A stretch of 64,000 nucleotides of DNA. Origin: Pegoplata infirma. Taxonomy: Eukaryota; Arthropoda; Insecta; Diptera; Anthomyiidae. Under the pieces are notes generated by a model, which worked only from the letters and a program-made list of their open reading frames with translations, was not told the origin of the DNA and searched no databases. The stretch is taken from contig CAWUER010000533.1 in the NCBI GenBank assembly GCA_963921195.1, positions 37,181 through 101,180 of the forward strand, written 5' to 3'. The position numbers and the translations under genes are program-made. Shown one piece after another: positions 1-12,863 of the stretch (positions are counted from its first letter, which is position 1; each line of letters begins with the position of its first letter).

Positions 1-1105
1 GTTTGCATGATTTTTATGGTGACGGAAAAATGAAACACGTCAAAATTCAGCTTGAGTGAGATTAACATGTGACACTCATGTAATCCTGCGTAAAATGTAT
101 GCAAAATTAAAAAATTTCTTTCGTGAGAAATTTTTTTTCTTCGTAAACGTGAGGTGGTCGAATTCACTCACGCTCCTATCTCTATTCACGCTCCCATCCT
201 TACTCACGCTCCCATTTTTAATTGAAAAATATGTTTCCAATGGTCAGTCGACCGCCAAAAGCGATTTATTGCTAGATGCATGTTCATCATGGGTCATTTA
301 GGGCCCAAAGCTGTTTAGGGTTAAAGAGTTTCTTAAAATCCAACATTTCTATATTAAGTTTTATAATTTATAATAAATCTGGTGTAAAATGAAAAGTTTT
401 TAACTAAAAATGTTGAGTTTTAAAAAAAAGTGCAATTTTCCCAAAATGTCCTGGAAACAGACCGTTACACGCGCTGTTTAAGAATCTCGTATTTTTTCAA
501 AAATTTTTTTTGTCAAACGAAATTATATATACTTGAAATAAATGCAATAAAAACTTTAAATTGTGAAACTTAAAATCAAAAAAAATTCTTTTTTAAATTT
601 GGTGGTTTTGAGTTTAGGGCAAAATGAATGGGTCATTTTCGGCTACCGTTTTAGAGGGGTTAACATGTCCTATTAAGCTGAAATTTTTTTCTAAGAAAAT
701 ATGATCGAATTGAAAAGATTGACTGAAATAAAAAAGAAAATTAAGGGATTTTTGTAATTTTGGCAATTTTTTGAAATAAATACTATTTTTTAAGAAATCG
801 CGGATTTTCAACGTCATTTCGGCAGCGGAAGATGACCACCGATCTGCATGAAAATTTAACCACATTGTTTTTAGGTCTATTCCAACACATCTGTCGGTGA
901 GCCGGAACGAAATTCGCCAAAAAGCCAAATTCGATCCACCCTAATATACACCCCACACACAAAACAACCAAACAATTTTTTTTATTTAGTTTTCCAGGTT
1001 GTGCAATATTTTTGAACTTTCAGAAAGACTTTTGGAAGAAGGTGGGGTCTTGAATCGTAAATCATGTACTGGGTGTATAGTGCGATAATTATACCTCGTA
1101 GGGTG
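1..1105. other. A+T-rich DNA, no gene recognised
   Basis: No coding region is supported. The open frames here are short (under about 105 codons), low in complexity and without recognisable motifs. The stretch holds many poly-A and poly-T runs and looks like degraded intergenic or repeat-derived DNA. Confidence 0.6.
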
Positions 1106-2162
1106 GAGAGCAGTGGATATAAAATCATACCTCTGCAATCTGTGGAAGGTACAACGACTGGTGTGTGTGGGTATCACGGCACTACAGGCCGGTCTGGAAG
1201 TGATACCCAACATTCAACACGTGGATATCTACATCAAGAGCACAGGGGCAAAATTGGCTCTAAGGTTGAGAGATTCGCAAATACTTATGCAACGCTCTGG
1301 TGATATCGCAAACCCTTTAGTAATTGCCAAATCCTAAGAGAACAGAAAGTCTTCTTACATTTGGAAAGCGGATGGTTAGCCTATTGGTGGGAGTACTAAA
1401 TGGGCATTGCAATGTCCCGTTAGTAGAGCAGTGGATTAGAAATCATACCTCTGCAATCTGCGAAAGGTATAACGACTGGAGTGTGTGGCTGTCACGGCAC
1501 TACAGGCAGGTCTGGATGTGATACCCAACATCCAACTCGTGAATATCTACATCAAAGCTGAAAAATTGGCTTTTAGGTAAATAGAGTCGCAAATGCTTAT
1601 GCAACGCTCTTGGGGACACTCAAACATATTAAGAACGATGGGCGGGTTGGAACTGAAACCAACTATAGCTAACCGCCGACGAACTTTGTCAGAACCTTCG
1701 AAATCCAAGTACCAACTTGGAAAGAAAGGCGGAAAACTCTATAACGATACATAGAAAATGGAGATGGAACGTCTTGAAATCAGGACCTTATTAAGACTTC
1801 CAGGCAGGTGTAGTGTTTTCCAGGTAGGGGTACTTGCAATTGACAAAGCCATGCAAATGATAAAGACAAAGGACCACCGCTGCACCATAAATACTTTCAT
1901 GTATAGTCTCGCAGGTCTGAAGAACTTGCAATAAAATCGGTAATTGTTTGGAACTGTATACAATCCCTTCGCCAATCAAGTCAATTTAATCTCTGTCCCT
2001 GGACAAAGTGGGGTTACTGTAAACGAATTTGCGGTGGGTCTGAATGTGCGGGTTTGACGGTAGGTCGCATCAAGCATTTAGGGCAAAGACTTTTCGATGA
2101 CTACCTAAATGATGTCTCCTTGACTTCTCTGGCAGAATTTCTTAGAATCGGGTTGGGTTAAT
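1106..2162 (+). pseudogene. Decayed non-LTR retrotransposon ORF2 (end of RT, RNase H, 3' end)
   Basis: Three pieces can be read in shifting frames. Near 1113-1310 a stretch containing KVQRLVCVGIT and DIYIKSTGAKLALRL resembles the region just after the RT thumb in R1/LOA/Jockey-type ORF2. It matches the equivalent region of the intact element at 61.8 kb, with about ten residues missing after GIT. Near 1790-1850 the phrase LPGRCSVFQ-VLAI is the second conserved block of an RNase H domain, and near 1999-2035 PGQSGVTVNEFA is its last block. The frame ends near 2160 with a terminal region like those following the last zinc finger in such elements. Stops and frameshifts are frequent. The 1113-1310 block is repeated in diverged form at about 1430-1610. 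This is an old dead copy, and the exact clade is uncertain. Confidence 0.7.
1424..1612 (+). repeat. Second diverged copy of the 1.1-kb ORF2 block
   Basis: The block at about 1100-1300 (AGAGCAGTGGAT, ACCTCTGCAATCTG, ATCACGGCACTACAGGC, CTTATGCAACGCTCT) recurs here in the same order and orientation at an offset of about 323 bp, with roughly 15% differences. Both copies lack the same segment inside the ORF2-like frame, so duplication followed that deletion. This is a local tandem duplication within the dead element. Confidence 0.65.
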
Positions 2163-4890
2163 ATGTAGATCTCTGTAATAGAGGGGAAATGACAATTTAT
2201 GGACTCCCAATGGGCCTAATGTCCACCTTGTATATTCGCCAAATGGCGGACACCTATCAAACTTTACCTACATTTTGGAGGATTTAAAAGATTCTTCTCG
2301 TTTTTTATAGAAAATGTTTTAGATTCTCAGATGTTTTCGTTGGTGTTTCTTAGTATGAGACTTTTCCTTAAAAAAAATTATGGGATTACGAAATTTGTTC
2401 ATAAATATTTTCCTAAATTTCCCAAAGCATTTCAAGATCAATATTATGGGGCTGTTGCTGAGACCTTTAAGTATTAATAGTGACGGCAATATTGAGATTT
2501 TCTTAGAAAATTAAAAAAAATCTATCTTGTCAAAGTATGGCGTATATTTTAAAAACTAATTTTCGTTAGTTTTTGAATAGGTAACGATATTTTGTTGCTG
2601 AGTTTTTGTCGTCAACACCATCATCATTGCCATCATTTTCTAACACAAACAACATTCATGGTTTGGTTGCATCATTGTAGTTTAGGAAAAGTTACCTGAA
2701 TGAACTTGTTTGACTACAATAACAACAGCATAAATTTATCGCTATTTTACTCGTAAAAACTACAAGAAAGGATGAGGAAAAAAAGGATAATGGCTTAACA
2801 TTACTAAAGCTACTTTGGTGAATTACTAGTTTGTTAAAATGTACAATACAATGTCATTTTGAACGCGACACACACATACAGAGATAGAATATAAAAACGT
2901 TAAAGAAAAACTACGATATAGTCATCGTGGAAACCCAAAGACTAAACAACAACGTAATATTTTTGTGACATTTACAATAGAGAAACTCATTATGTTCAAA
3001 ATAATCTTTATTCGAGAATAAATATTTGTGTAGATTTTTATTTTTTTTCTTTGGGTTTTCATACATATATAACGTTACATTAAGTTTTATTTCTTCCTCC
3101 CTCACCAAAGTTTATTATTATGATGATGTTAAATTTATTTTGAAGATACTATATTCTTGAAAAGTTTTTTTGGAAAATAAGAAAATGGTGACGTTTGTCT
3201 AATTTACAATAATTAGAAATGTTGTAACAACAAATTTTTTGCAAGATTAGGAATAGTACGAAGTGATCGGAATCGCCTTAAGCTAGTTACTCGATTCTTT
3301 TAACGGTGATGAATAAGACTCTGTTAATAAAAAAATTTCAAATTCAAACATACAGATCTAATATGACAGATGTTATATGTACTATCAACTCTAGTGATAG
3401 AGGGTATATGAGGAGTTCCGTTTTAGACTTAAATTTTGAGTTAAAAAAGATGTGATTTTTGTTTTGATGGCACATCGATGAAAGTTGGCATAAATATTAG
3501 ATGCTATTTAAGAATAAGAAATTCGTTCGCGTCAATTAAATCGCGCAAGGGGGTCAAAAGTTATGGCGGTTTTAAGATTTAGCGGTTTTAAAAATCTTAA
3601 AAATATTTTAAAGATTTTATTTTCTACACATTTGTTGCATGCGTTATTAAAACATGCCAGGATATATCATTTCTTCTAAAATATATGATATAAATTTAAC
3701 CCTTTAATGACCAAACGATTTAAAAAAAAAAATATCTAAGTACCTAAAATCGCGATTAATTCGCGGTAAAAGAAAAGTTTCACAATTTTTTATAACATAT
3801 TTAGGCAATACGCGTTGGTATTACTGAAGAAAATCACGGAAAATCGTATCATTGTACCAGTAGTTAAAAAAAAATCGGTGATGCTTTTTTATAACAAGAA
3901 AATTTAATATGGTCCAAAAAATCTATAATCATCAAAATTTTTTAACCCGCCTGTGATTTTATGATGACACATCAAGTGGGCTTTCATTTAAAAAAAATTT
4001 CATCCGATTTCGTGTAAAGCCTTGGATGTGCCAGATCAAAACAGGTTTAGATAAAATCATCGCGCTTTCCGCTCAGAATGGCTTAAAGTAAAAAGTCAAA
4101 AAGCAAATCAGTTCTACTCGTTAAGGCACGTCTTTTGGTGTATTAAAATGAACATGATGCATTAATTGCTACTAAAAAAAATAGGAAACAGATTTGCAAA
4201 TTTCGCACAATTTTCAAAAATGCCATAAAATTTTTGCAATTTATTTTTTATAAACCCGCCAGTGATTTTTTATGTAAACTCACAAAAAACTCGGTTTACG
4301 CAAGAGTTTCGCGAAAAACTGGTATTTTAAAAAAATTACGTTTTTTCTTGCGAACTTTGATCTGCTGAAACTCCTTAACTATTCGTGGCACATTAACGGG
4401 ATTAATTCCAAAAATTTAAGAATTACAACAGCTACCAACTCTAGTTCAACTTTTTTCATTTTATAGAGGGGGCCGAAATCCCTGATCAAAAAACCTCGAA
4501 AATTTAAAAACTCTTAATTTTTGGTTTCAAAATTTAACCGTCTTATAACTTCTTACCAAGCGATGAAGCATCTATCAAACCAACATTAAAATAATCTCTT
4601 ATATGTACTGACTTTGTGTTATGCCGGAAAAGATTGAAATATAAAAAAAAAAGCGAAATAATGTAAAAACTATGGATTATTTCAAGCCATTTTTATCGAT
4701 TTTTCAACTTTAACCCTCTATAACTTTTACGGATAAAGTGGGGTAATCCTTAAACATTGCTCAGTGATGGTTCAAGGTCTTGTTTACACAACTGCATTTA
4801 CAGTTTTTCTTAATTCCAAAAACTGCCGGTTTTTTATAACATTTATTTCAGTTTCACTGAGTTGAAATTTAAAAAAGATTTCTTGATATA
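2163..4890. other. A+T-rich intergenic DNA, no gene recognised
   Basis: Nothing coding can be supported. The DNA is rich in A and T runs, and no terminal inverted repeats or recognisable transposon domains were found by eye. Confidence 0.55.
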
Positions 4891-4894
4891 TAAG

Positions 4895-5070
4895 TTTGTC
4901 AGAGAGGGTATATAAGTATAAGTATGTAACACATCAAAATATTGGTCTAGGACCCTATAAAGTATATATATTCGTGATCCTTGATCGATTTTAAGGCGAT
5001 CTAGCAATGTCCGTCTGTCTGTTAGTCTGTTGAAATCCTGGTTCTAGCGATAATAATGAACAGATTTAGA
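4895..5070 (+). repeat. Fragment of a dispersed dipteran repeat
   Basis: The stretch contains GGACCCTATAAAGTATATAT followed by a TTGATC-type segment, GATCTAGCAATGTCCGTCTG and GTCTGTTGAAATC. From general knowledge this order of words is typical of a high-copy repeat scattered through fly genomes, including calyptrate flies. Its boundaries and class cannot be set from one copy. It is mainly useful as a taxonomic hint. Confidence 0.45.
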
Positions 5071-5576
5071 CGCTTAAGTAAAACTTGCGTTATTTTCCCC
5101 CTTAAAAGGCTAATATATTTTTTAAATTAGTGAAGTATTTCAAAAGTTATGAATAAAAATGTAAAGATTAGAGTTAATTTTGAAAATTTGATCTGCGGGT
5201 ATCATCATTTTTTTGAAGGATTTAAGGTAACTAAAAAGAATGGCGGTATTTTTTTGGAAAAAAAATCGCTCCTTGGGGTGGTTCAACGCATCTGAAAACG
5301 CGAATTTTGAGCTGATTTTTCTGCAGAGCAAAAACGGCTGAATATATAGCAAATCTGATTTCACCAGTCGATTCTACAGCAAAAAATAATACAATGGTCG
5401 TTTTTCAAACTCTTAAAAAAAGTTCCAAAAACCCACCACAGAGGGCGGAAAAATAAGGTTTTTCCATTTTATTTTTAAATAAATTTTTTAAATATGCACA
5501 ATTAAAGGGCATTTTCAGTTTAACAAAATGGTACCAAATTTTCCGTTCTATCACAACCCGTTAACAAGTTATTAGC

Positions 5577-5820
5577 TCTCAAAAATGGACAAAAACACGT
5601 TTTTTGAGAAGTTTGACCTCAATTTTCTCGAAAACTTGACGTGTTAGAAAAATTTTAAAACTAGATGCAGAATCAGCATCAAAATGTTAATCGAAAACAA
5701 GTTTTATGATCCCAGAATATCATCCAAAAACATCACAAAAAAAAAAATGCTCTCAATAATGCACAAAAATGCGTTTTTTGTGAACTTTGACCAAAATTAT
5801 CTCAAAAACCTGACGTTACG
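5577..5820. repeat. 174-bp tandem repeat, 1.4 copies before the gap
   Basis: The segment starting TCTCAAAAATGGACAAAAA at 5577 recurs in diverged form from 5751 (TCTCAATAATGCACAAAAA), giving a period of 174 bp. Both copies continue with a CGTTTTTTG block, TTTGACC and a CTTGACG/CCTGACG end. The second copy runs into the run of Ns, so the array may be longer in the genome. Confidence 0.6.
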
Positions 5821-6020
5821 NNNNNNNNNNNNNNNNNNNNNNNNNNNNNNNNNNNNNNNNNNNNNNNNNNNNNNNNNNNNNNNNNNNNNNNNNNNNNNNN
5901 NNNNNNNNNNNNNNNNNNNNNNNNNNNNNNNNNNNNNNNNNNNNNNNNNNNNNNNNNNNNNNNNNNNNNNNNNNNNNNNNNNNNNNNNNNNNNNNNNNNN
6001 NNNNNNNNNNNNNNNNNNNN
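5821..6020. other. Assembly gap (200 N)
   Basis: Exactly 200 consecutive N, a conventional scaffold gap. Non-satellite DNA lies on the left and pure satellite on the right. The true left edge of the satellite and the true distance are therefore unknown, and the join itself is unverified. Confidence 0.98.
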
Positions 6021-9000
6021 AATACTAAAATACTAAAATACTAAAATACTAAAATACTAAAATACTAAAATACTAAAATACTAAAATACTAAAATACTAA
6101 AATACTAAAATACTAAAATACTAAAATACTAAAATACTAAAATACTAAAATACTAAAATACTAAAATACTAAAATACTAAAATACTAAAATACTAAAATA
6201 CTAAAATACTAAAATACTAAAATACTAAAATACTAAAATACTAAAATACTAAAATACTAAAATACTAAAATACTAAAATACTAAAATACTAAAATACTAA
6301 AATACTAAAATACTAAAATACTAAAATACTAAAATACTAAAATACTAAAATACTAAAATACTAAAATACTAAAATACTAAAATACTAAAATACTAAAATA
6401 CTAAAATACTAAAATACTAAAATACTAAAATACTAAAATACTAAAATACTAAAATACTAAAATACTAAAATACTAAAATACTAAAATACTAAAATACTAA
6501 AATACTAAAATACTAAAATACTAAAATACTAAAATACTAAAATACTAAAATACTAAAATACTAAAATACTAAAATACTAAAATACTAAAATACTAAAATA
6601 CTAAAATACTAAAATACTAAAATACTAAAATACTAAAATACTAAAATACTAAAATACTAAAATACTAAAATACTAAAATACTAAAATACTAAAATACTAA
6701 AATACTAAAATACTAAAATACTAAAATACTAAAATACTAAAATACTAAAATACTAAAATACTAAAATACTAAAATACTAAAATACTAAAATACTAAAATA
6801 CTAAAATACTAAAATACTAAAATACTAAAATACTAAAATACTAAAATACTAAAATACTAAAATACTAAAATACTAAAATACTAAAATACTAAAATACTAA
6901 AATACTAAAATACTAAAATACTAAAATACTAAAATACTAAAATACTAAAATACTAAAATACTAAAATACTAAAATACTAAAATACTAAAATACTAAAATA
7001 CTAAAATACTAAAATACTAAAATACTAAAATACTAAAATACTAAAATACTAAAATACTAAAATACTAAAATACTAAAATACTAAAATACTAAAATACTAA
7101 AATACTAAAATACTAAAATACTAAAATACTAAAATACTAAAATACTAAAATACTAAAATACTAAAATACTAAAATACTAAAATACTAAAATACTAAAATA
7201 CTAAAATACTAAAATACTAAAATACTAAAATACTAAAATACTAAAATACTAAAATACTAAAATACTAAAATACTAAAATACTAAAATACTAAAATACTAA
7301 AATACTAAAATACTAAAATACTAAAATACTAAAATACTAAAATACTAAAATACTAAAATACTAAAATACTAAAATACTAAAATACTAAAATACTAAAATA
7401 CTAAAATACTAAAATACTAAAATACTAAAATACTAAAATACTAAAATACTAAAATACTAAAATACTAAAATACTAAAATACTAAAATACTAAAATACTAA
7501 AATACTAAAATACTAAAATACTAAAATACTAAAATACTAAAATACTAAAATACTAAAATACTAAAATACTAAAATACTAAAATACTAAAATACTAAAATA
7601 CTAAAATACTAAAATACTAAAATACTAAAATACTAAAATACTAAAATACTAAAATACTAAAATACTAAAATACTAAAATACTAAAATACTAAAATACTAA
7701 AATACTAAAATACTAAAATACTAAAATACTAAAATACTAAAATACTAAAATACTAAAATACTAAAATACTAAAATACTAAAATACTAAAATACTAAAATA
7801 CTAAAATACTAAAATACTAAAATACTAAAATACTAAAATACTAAAATACTAAAATACTAAAATACTAAAATACTAAAATACTAAAATACTAAAATACTAA
7901 AATACTAAAATACTAAAATACTAAAATACTAAAATACTAAAATACTAAAATACTAAAATACTAAAATACTAAAATACTAAAATACTAAAATACTAAAATA
8001 CTAAAATACTAAAATACTAAAATACTAAAATACTAAAATACTAAAATACTAAAATACTAAAATACTAAAATACTAAAATACTAAAATACTAAAATACTAA
8101 AATACTAAAATACTAAAATACTAAAATACTAAAATACTAAAATACTAAAATACTAAAATACTAAAATACTAAAATACTAAAATACTAAAATACTAAAATA
8201 CTAAAATACTAAAATACTAAAATACTAAAATACTAAAATACTAAAATACTAAAATACTAAAATACTAAAATACTAAAATACTAAAATACTAAAATACTAA
8301 AATACTAAAATACTAAAATACTAAAATACTAAAATACTAAAATACTAAAATACTAAAATACTAAAATACTAAAATACTAAAATACTAAAATACTAAAATA
8401 CTAAAATACTAAAATACTAAAATACTAAAATACTAAAATACTAAAATACTAAAATACTAAAATACTAAAATACTAAAATACTAAAATACTAAAATACTAA
8501 AATACTAAAATACTAAAATACTAAAATACTAAAATACTAAAATACTAAAATACTAAAATACTAAAATACTAAAATACTAAAATACTAAAATACTAAAATA
8601 CTAAAATACTAAAATACTAAAATACTAAAATACTAAAATACTAAAATACTAAAATACTAAAATACTAAAATACTAAAATACTAAAATACTAAAATACTAA
8701 AATACTAAAATACTAAAATACTAAAATACTAAAATACTAAAATACTAAAATACTAAAATACTAAAATACTAAAATACTAAAATACTAAAATACTAAAATA
8801 CTAAAATACTAAAATACTAAAATACTAAAATACTAAAATACTAAAATACTAAAATACTAAAATACTAAAATACTAAAATACTAAAATACTAAAATACTAA
8901 AATACTAAAATACTAAAATACTAAAATACTCAAATACTAAAATACTAAAATACTAAAATACTAAAATACTAAAATACTAAAATACTAAAATACTAAAATA

Positions 9001-12000
9001 CTAAAATACTAAAATACTAAAATACTAAAATACTAAAATACTAAAATACTAAAATACTAAAATACTAAAATACTAAAATACTAAAATACTAAAATACTAA
9101 AATACTAAAATACTAAAATACTAAAATACTAAAATACTAAAATACTAAAATACTAAAATACTAAAATACTAAAATACTAAAATACTAAAATACTAAAATA
9201 CTAAAATACTAAAATACTAAAATACTAAAATACTAAAATACTAAAATACTAAAATACTAAAATACTAAAATACTAAAATACTAAAATACTAAAATACTAA
9301 AATACTAAAATACTAAAATACTAAAATACTAAAATACTAAAATACTAAAATACTAAAATACTAAAATACTAAAATACTAAAATACTAAAATACTAAAATA
9401 CTAAAATACTAAAATACTAAAATACTAAAATACTAAAATACTAAAATACTAAAATACTAAAATACTAAAATACTAAAATACTAAAATACTAAAATACTAA
9501 AATACTAAAATACTAAAATACTAAAATACTAAAATACTAAAATACTAAAATACTAAAATACTAAAATACTAAAATACTAAAATACTAAAATACTAAAATA
9601 CTAAAATACTAAAATACTAAAATACTAAAATACTAAAATACTAAAATACTAAAATACTAAAATACTAAAATACTAAAATACTAAAATACTAAAATACTAA
9701 AATACTAAAATACTAAAATACTAAAATACTAAAATACTAAAATACTAAAATACTAAAATACTAAAATACTAAAATACTAAAATACTAAAATACTAAAATA
9801 CTAAAATACTAAAATACTAAAATACTAAAATACTAAAATACTAAAATACTAAAATACTAAAATACTAAAATACTAAAATACTAAAATACTAAAATACTAA
9901 AATACTAAAATACTAAAATACTAAAATACTAAAATACTAAAATACTAAAATACTAAAATACTAAAATACTAAAATACTAAAATACTAAAATACTAAAATA
10001 CTAAAATACTAAAATACTAAAATACTAAAATACTAAAATACTAAAATACTAAAATACTAAAATACTAAAATACTAAAATACTAAAATACTAAAATACTAA
10101 AATACTAAAATACTAAAATACTAAAATACTAAAATACTAAAATACTAAAATACTAAAATACTAAAATACTAAAATACTAAAATACTAAAATACTAAAATA
10201 CTAAAATACTAAAATACTAAAATACTAAAATACTAAAATACTAAAATACTAAAATACTAAAATACTAAAATACTAAAATACTAAAATACTAAAATACTAA
10301 AATACTAAAATACTAAAATACTAAAATACTAAAATACTAAAATACTAAAATACTAAAATACTAAAATACTAAAATACTAAAATACTAAAATACTAAAATA
10401 CTAAAATACTAAAATACTAAAATACTAAAATACTAAAATACTAAAATACTAAAATACTAAAATACTAAAATACTAAAATACTAAAATACTAAAATACTAA
10501 AATACTAAAATACTAAAATACTAAAATACTAAAATACTAAAATACTAAAATACTAAAATACTAAAATACTAAAATACTAAAATACTAAAATACTAAAATA
10601 CTAAAATACTAAAATACTAAAATACTAAAATACTAAAATACTAAAATACTAAAATACTAAAATACTAAAATACTAAAATACTAAAATACTAAAATACTAA
10701 AATACTAAAATACTAAAATACTAAAATACTAAAATACTAAAATACTAAAATACTAAAATACTAAAATACTAAAATACTAAAATACTAAAATACTAAAATA
10801 CTAAAATACTAAAATACTAAAATACTAAAATACTAAAATACTAAAATACTAAAATACTAAAATACTAAAATACTAAAATACTAAAATACTAAAATACTAA
10901 AATACTAAAATACTAAAATACTAAAATACTAAAATACTAAAATACTAAAATACTAAAATACTAAAATACTAAAATACTAAAATACTAAAATACTAAAATA
11001 CTAAAATACTAAAATACTAAAATACTAAAATACTAAAATACTAAAATACTAAAATACTAAAATACTAAAATACTAAAATACTAAAATACTAAAATACTAA
11101 AATACTAAAATACTAAAATACTAAAATACTAAAATACTAAAATACTAAAATACTAAAATACTAAAATACTAAAATACTAAAATACTAAAATACTAAAATA
11201 CTAAAATACTAAAATACTAAAATACTAAAATACTAAAATACTAAAATACTAAAATACTAAAATACTAAAATACTAAAATACTAAAATACTAAAATACTAA
11301 AATACTAAAATACTAAAATACTAAAATACTAAAATACTAAAATACTAAAATACTAAAATACTAAAATACTAAAATACTAAAATACTAAAATACTAAAATA
11401 CTAAAATACTAAAATACTAAAATACTAAAATACTAAAATACTAAAATACTAAGATACTAAACTACTAAAATACTAAAATACTAAAATACTAAAATACTAA
11501 AATACTAAAATACTAAAATACTAAAATACTAAAATACTAAAATACTAAAATACTAAAATACTAAGATACTAAACTACTAAAATACTAAAATACTAAAATA
11601 CTAAAATACTAAAATACTAAAATACTAAAATACTAAAATACTAAAATACTAAAATACTAAAATACTAAAATACTAAAATACTAAAATACTAAAATACTAA
11701 AATACTAAAATACTAAAATACTAAAATACTAAAATACTAAAATACTAAAATACTAAAATACTAAAATACTAAAATACTAAAATACTAAAATACTAAAATA
11801 CTAAAATACTAAAATACTAAAATACTAAAATACTAAAATACTAAAATACTAAAATACTAAAATACTAAAATACTAAAATACTAAAATACTAAAATACTAA
11901 AATACTAAAATACTAAAATACTAAAATACTAAAATACTAAAATACTAAAATACTAAAATACTAAAATACTAAAATACTAAAATACTAAAATACTAAAATA

Positions 12001-12138
12001 CTAAAATACTAAAATACTAAAATACTAAAATACTAAAATACTAAAATACTAAAATACTAAAATACTAAAAAACTAAAAAACTAAAATACTAAAATACTAA
12101 AATACTAAAATACTAAAAAACTAAAATACTAAAATACT
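6021..12138. repeat. Satellite array block A, (TACTAAAA)n
   Basis: About 765 units of the 8-bp motif TACTAAAA in strict phase, 87.5% A+T. Variants are rare: a TCAAA unit near 8930, a two-unit variant AAGATACTAAACTACT at 11451 and again at 11563, and AACTAAAAAAC-type units near 12068-12120, just before the BEL insertion. All frames contain TAA, so it cannot encode protein. It continues as blocks B and C beyond two inserted retrotransposons. Confidence 0.98.
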
Positions 12139-12566
12139 TGTTTGGGTGAATCTATGGAGTGATGTGGATTAGAACTCTGAGCACGAATAAAAATCAACAG
12201 ATGATTTTTATTGCTCAATTGTGGAAAAAACAAAATATCCCAATTAGAAAAATATGGAAAGAAAAAAGACAAAGTTTCGATTTAGGAAAAAAATTGATAT
12301 TTTATTCAACGAGATGACAGATCTTACCAATCGCTATGGATGCTAGAACAATAAGAAGCTTAGAAACTACGTTAGAAACCGGAAAAGAGTATCTATGACA
12401 TTGACAGCTAATTTAGGCTTTAATGGAGTGAAAGAGATAGAAAGTAATTTCGTTAACTTTCTACCTTTCATATTTTGTAGCCTTGATATATGTATCAACG
12501 AGGAATTTAAGGATTTTATTGACGGAATTAATGGGAAAAGACTATTAGGACTCTTTGACATTAACA
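12139..12566 (-). repeat. BEL 3' LTR
   Basis: 428 bp, TG...CA, 99.1% identical to 30977-31404. The left flank is satellite ending ATACT. Differences from the other LTR are one base each at about 12278, 12330, 12452 and 12553. A 70-84-codon open frame on either strand inside it is present only because the LTR is short and carries no known motif. Confidence 0.96.
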
Positions 12567-12590
12567 TTACCGCCCGCCTTGCAGGATATA
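12567..12590 (-). promoter_or_regulatory. Probable polypurine tract of the BEL element
   Basis: On the sense (minus) strand the bases just before the 3' LTR read AAGGCGGGCGGTAA, purine-rich and G-rich. This is the position where plus-strand synthesis is primed in LTR retrotransposons. The assignment rests on position and composition only. Confidence 0.45.
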
Positions 12591-12863
12591 TGCAATTAAC
12601 AGGATAGCTATGAGGTTGCAATGTCGTAGATACTTTTTTACTGCGGAAGAAAAGGAAATAAATGGAAACTTAAATGGAAATATAAATTTAAATCAATTGA
12701 GAAATTCATTTGGATTTAATTCATTATTGTTTAATTTTTTTTTTTCAAAATGTATCTTAAAACTAGGATTAACAATAAGGAATTCAAAGTTTGATAGTGC
12801 ATTCTGTAATTAATAGTGGAGTCTGTAATTAAATGTGGAGACGGAACAGGGTCCATAAATGGT

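Noticed and set aside
614..971. Minus-strand frames of 62-104 codons in the left end
   Set aside because: Overlapping frames of low complexity without recognisable domains, in A+T-rich DNA. Coding is not supported.
6021..12138. CRISPR-like regularity of the repeat blocks
   Set aside because: The unit is a head-to-tail 8-mer without spacers, in an insect-type genome. It is a satellite.
12367..12621. Open frames inside the BEL LTRs (also 31205-31427)
   Set aside because: Short, on both strands at once, without motifs, and extending into whatever flanks the LTR. Not genes.
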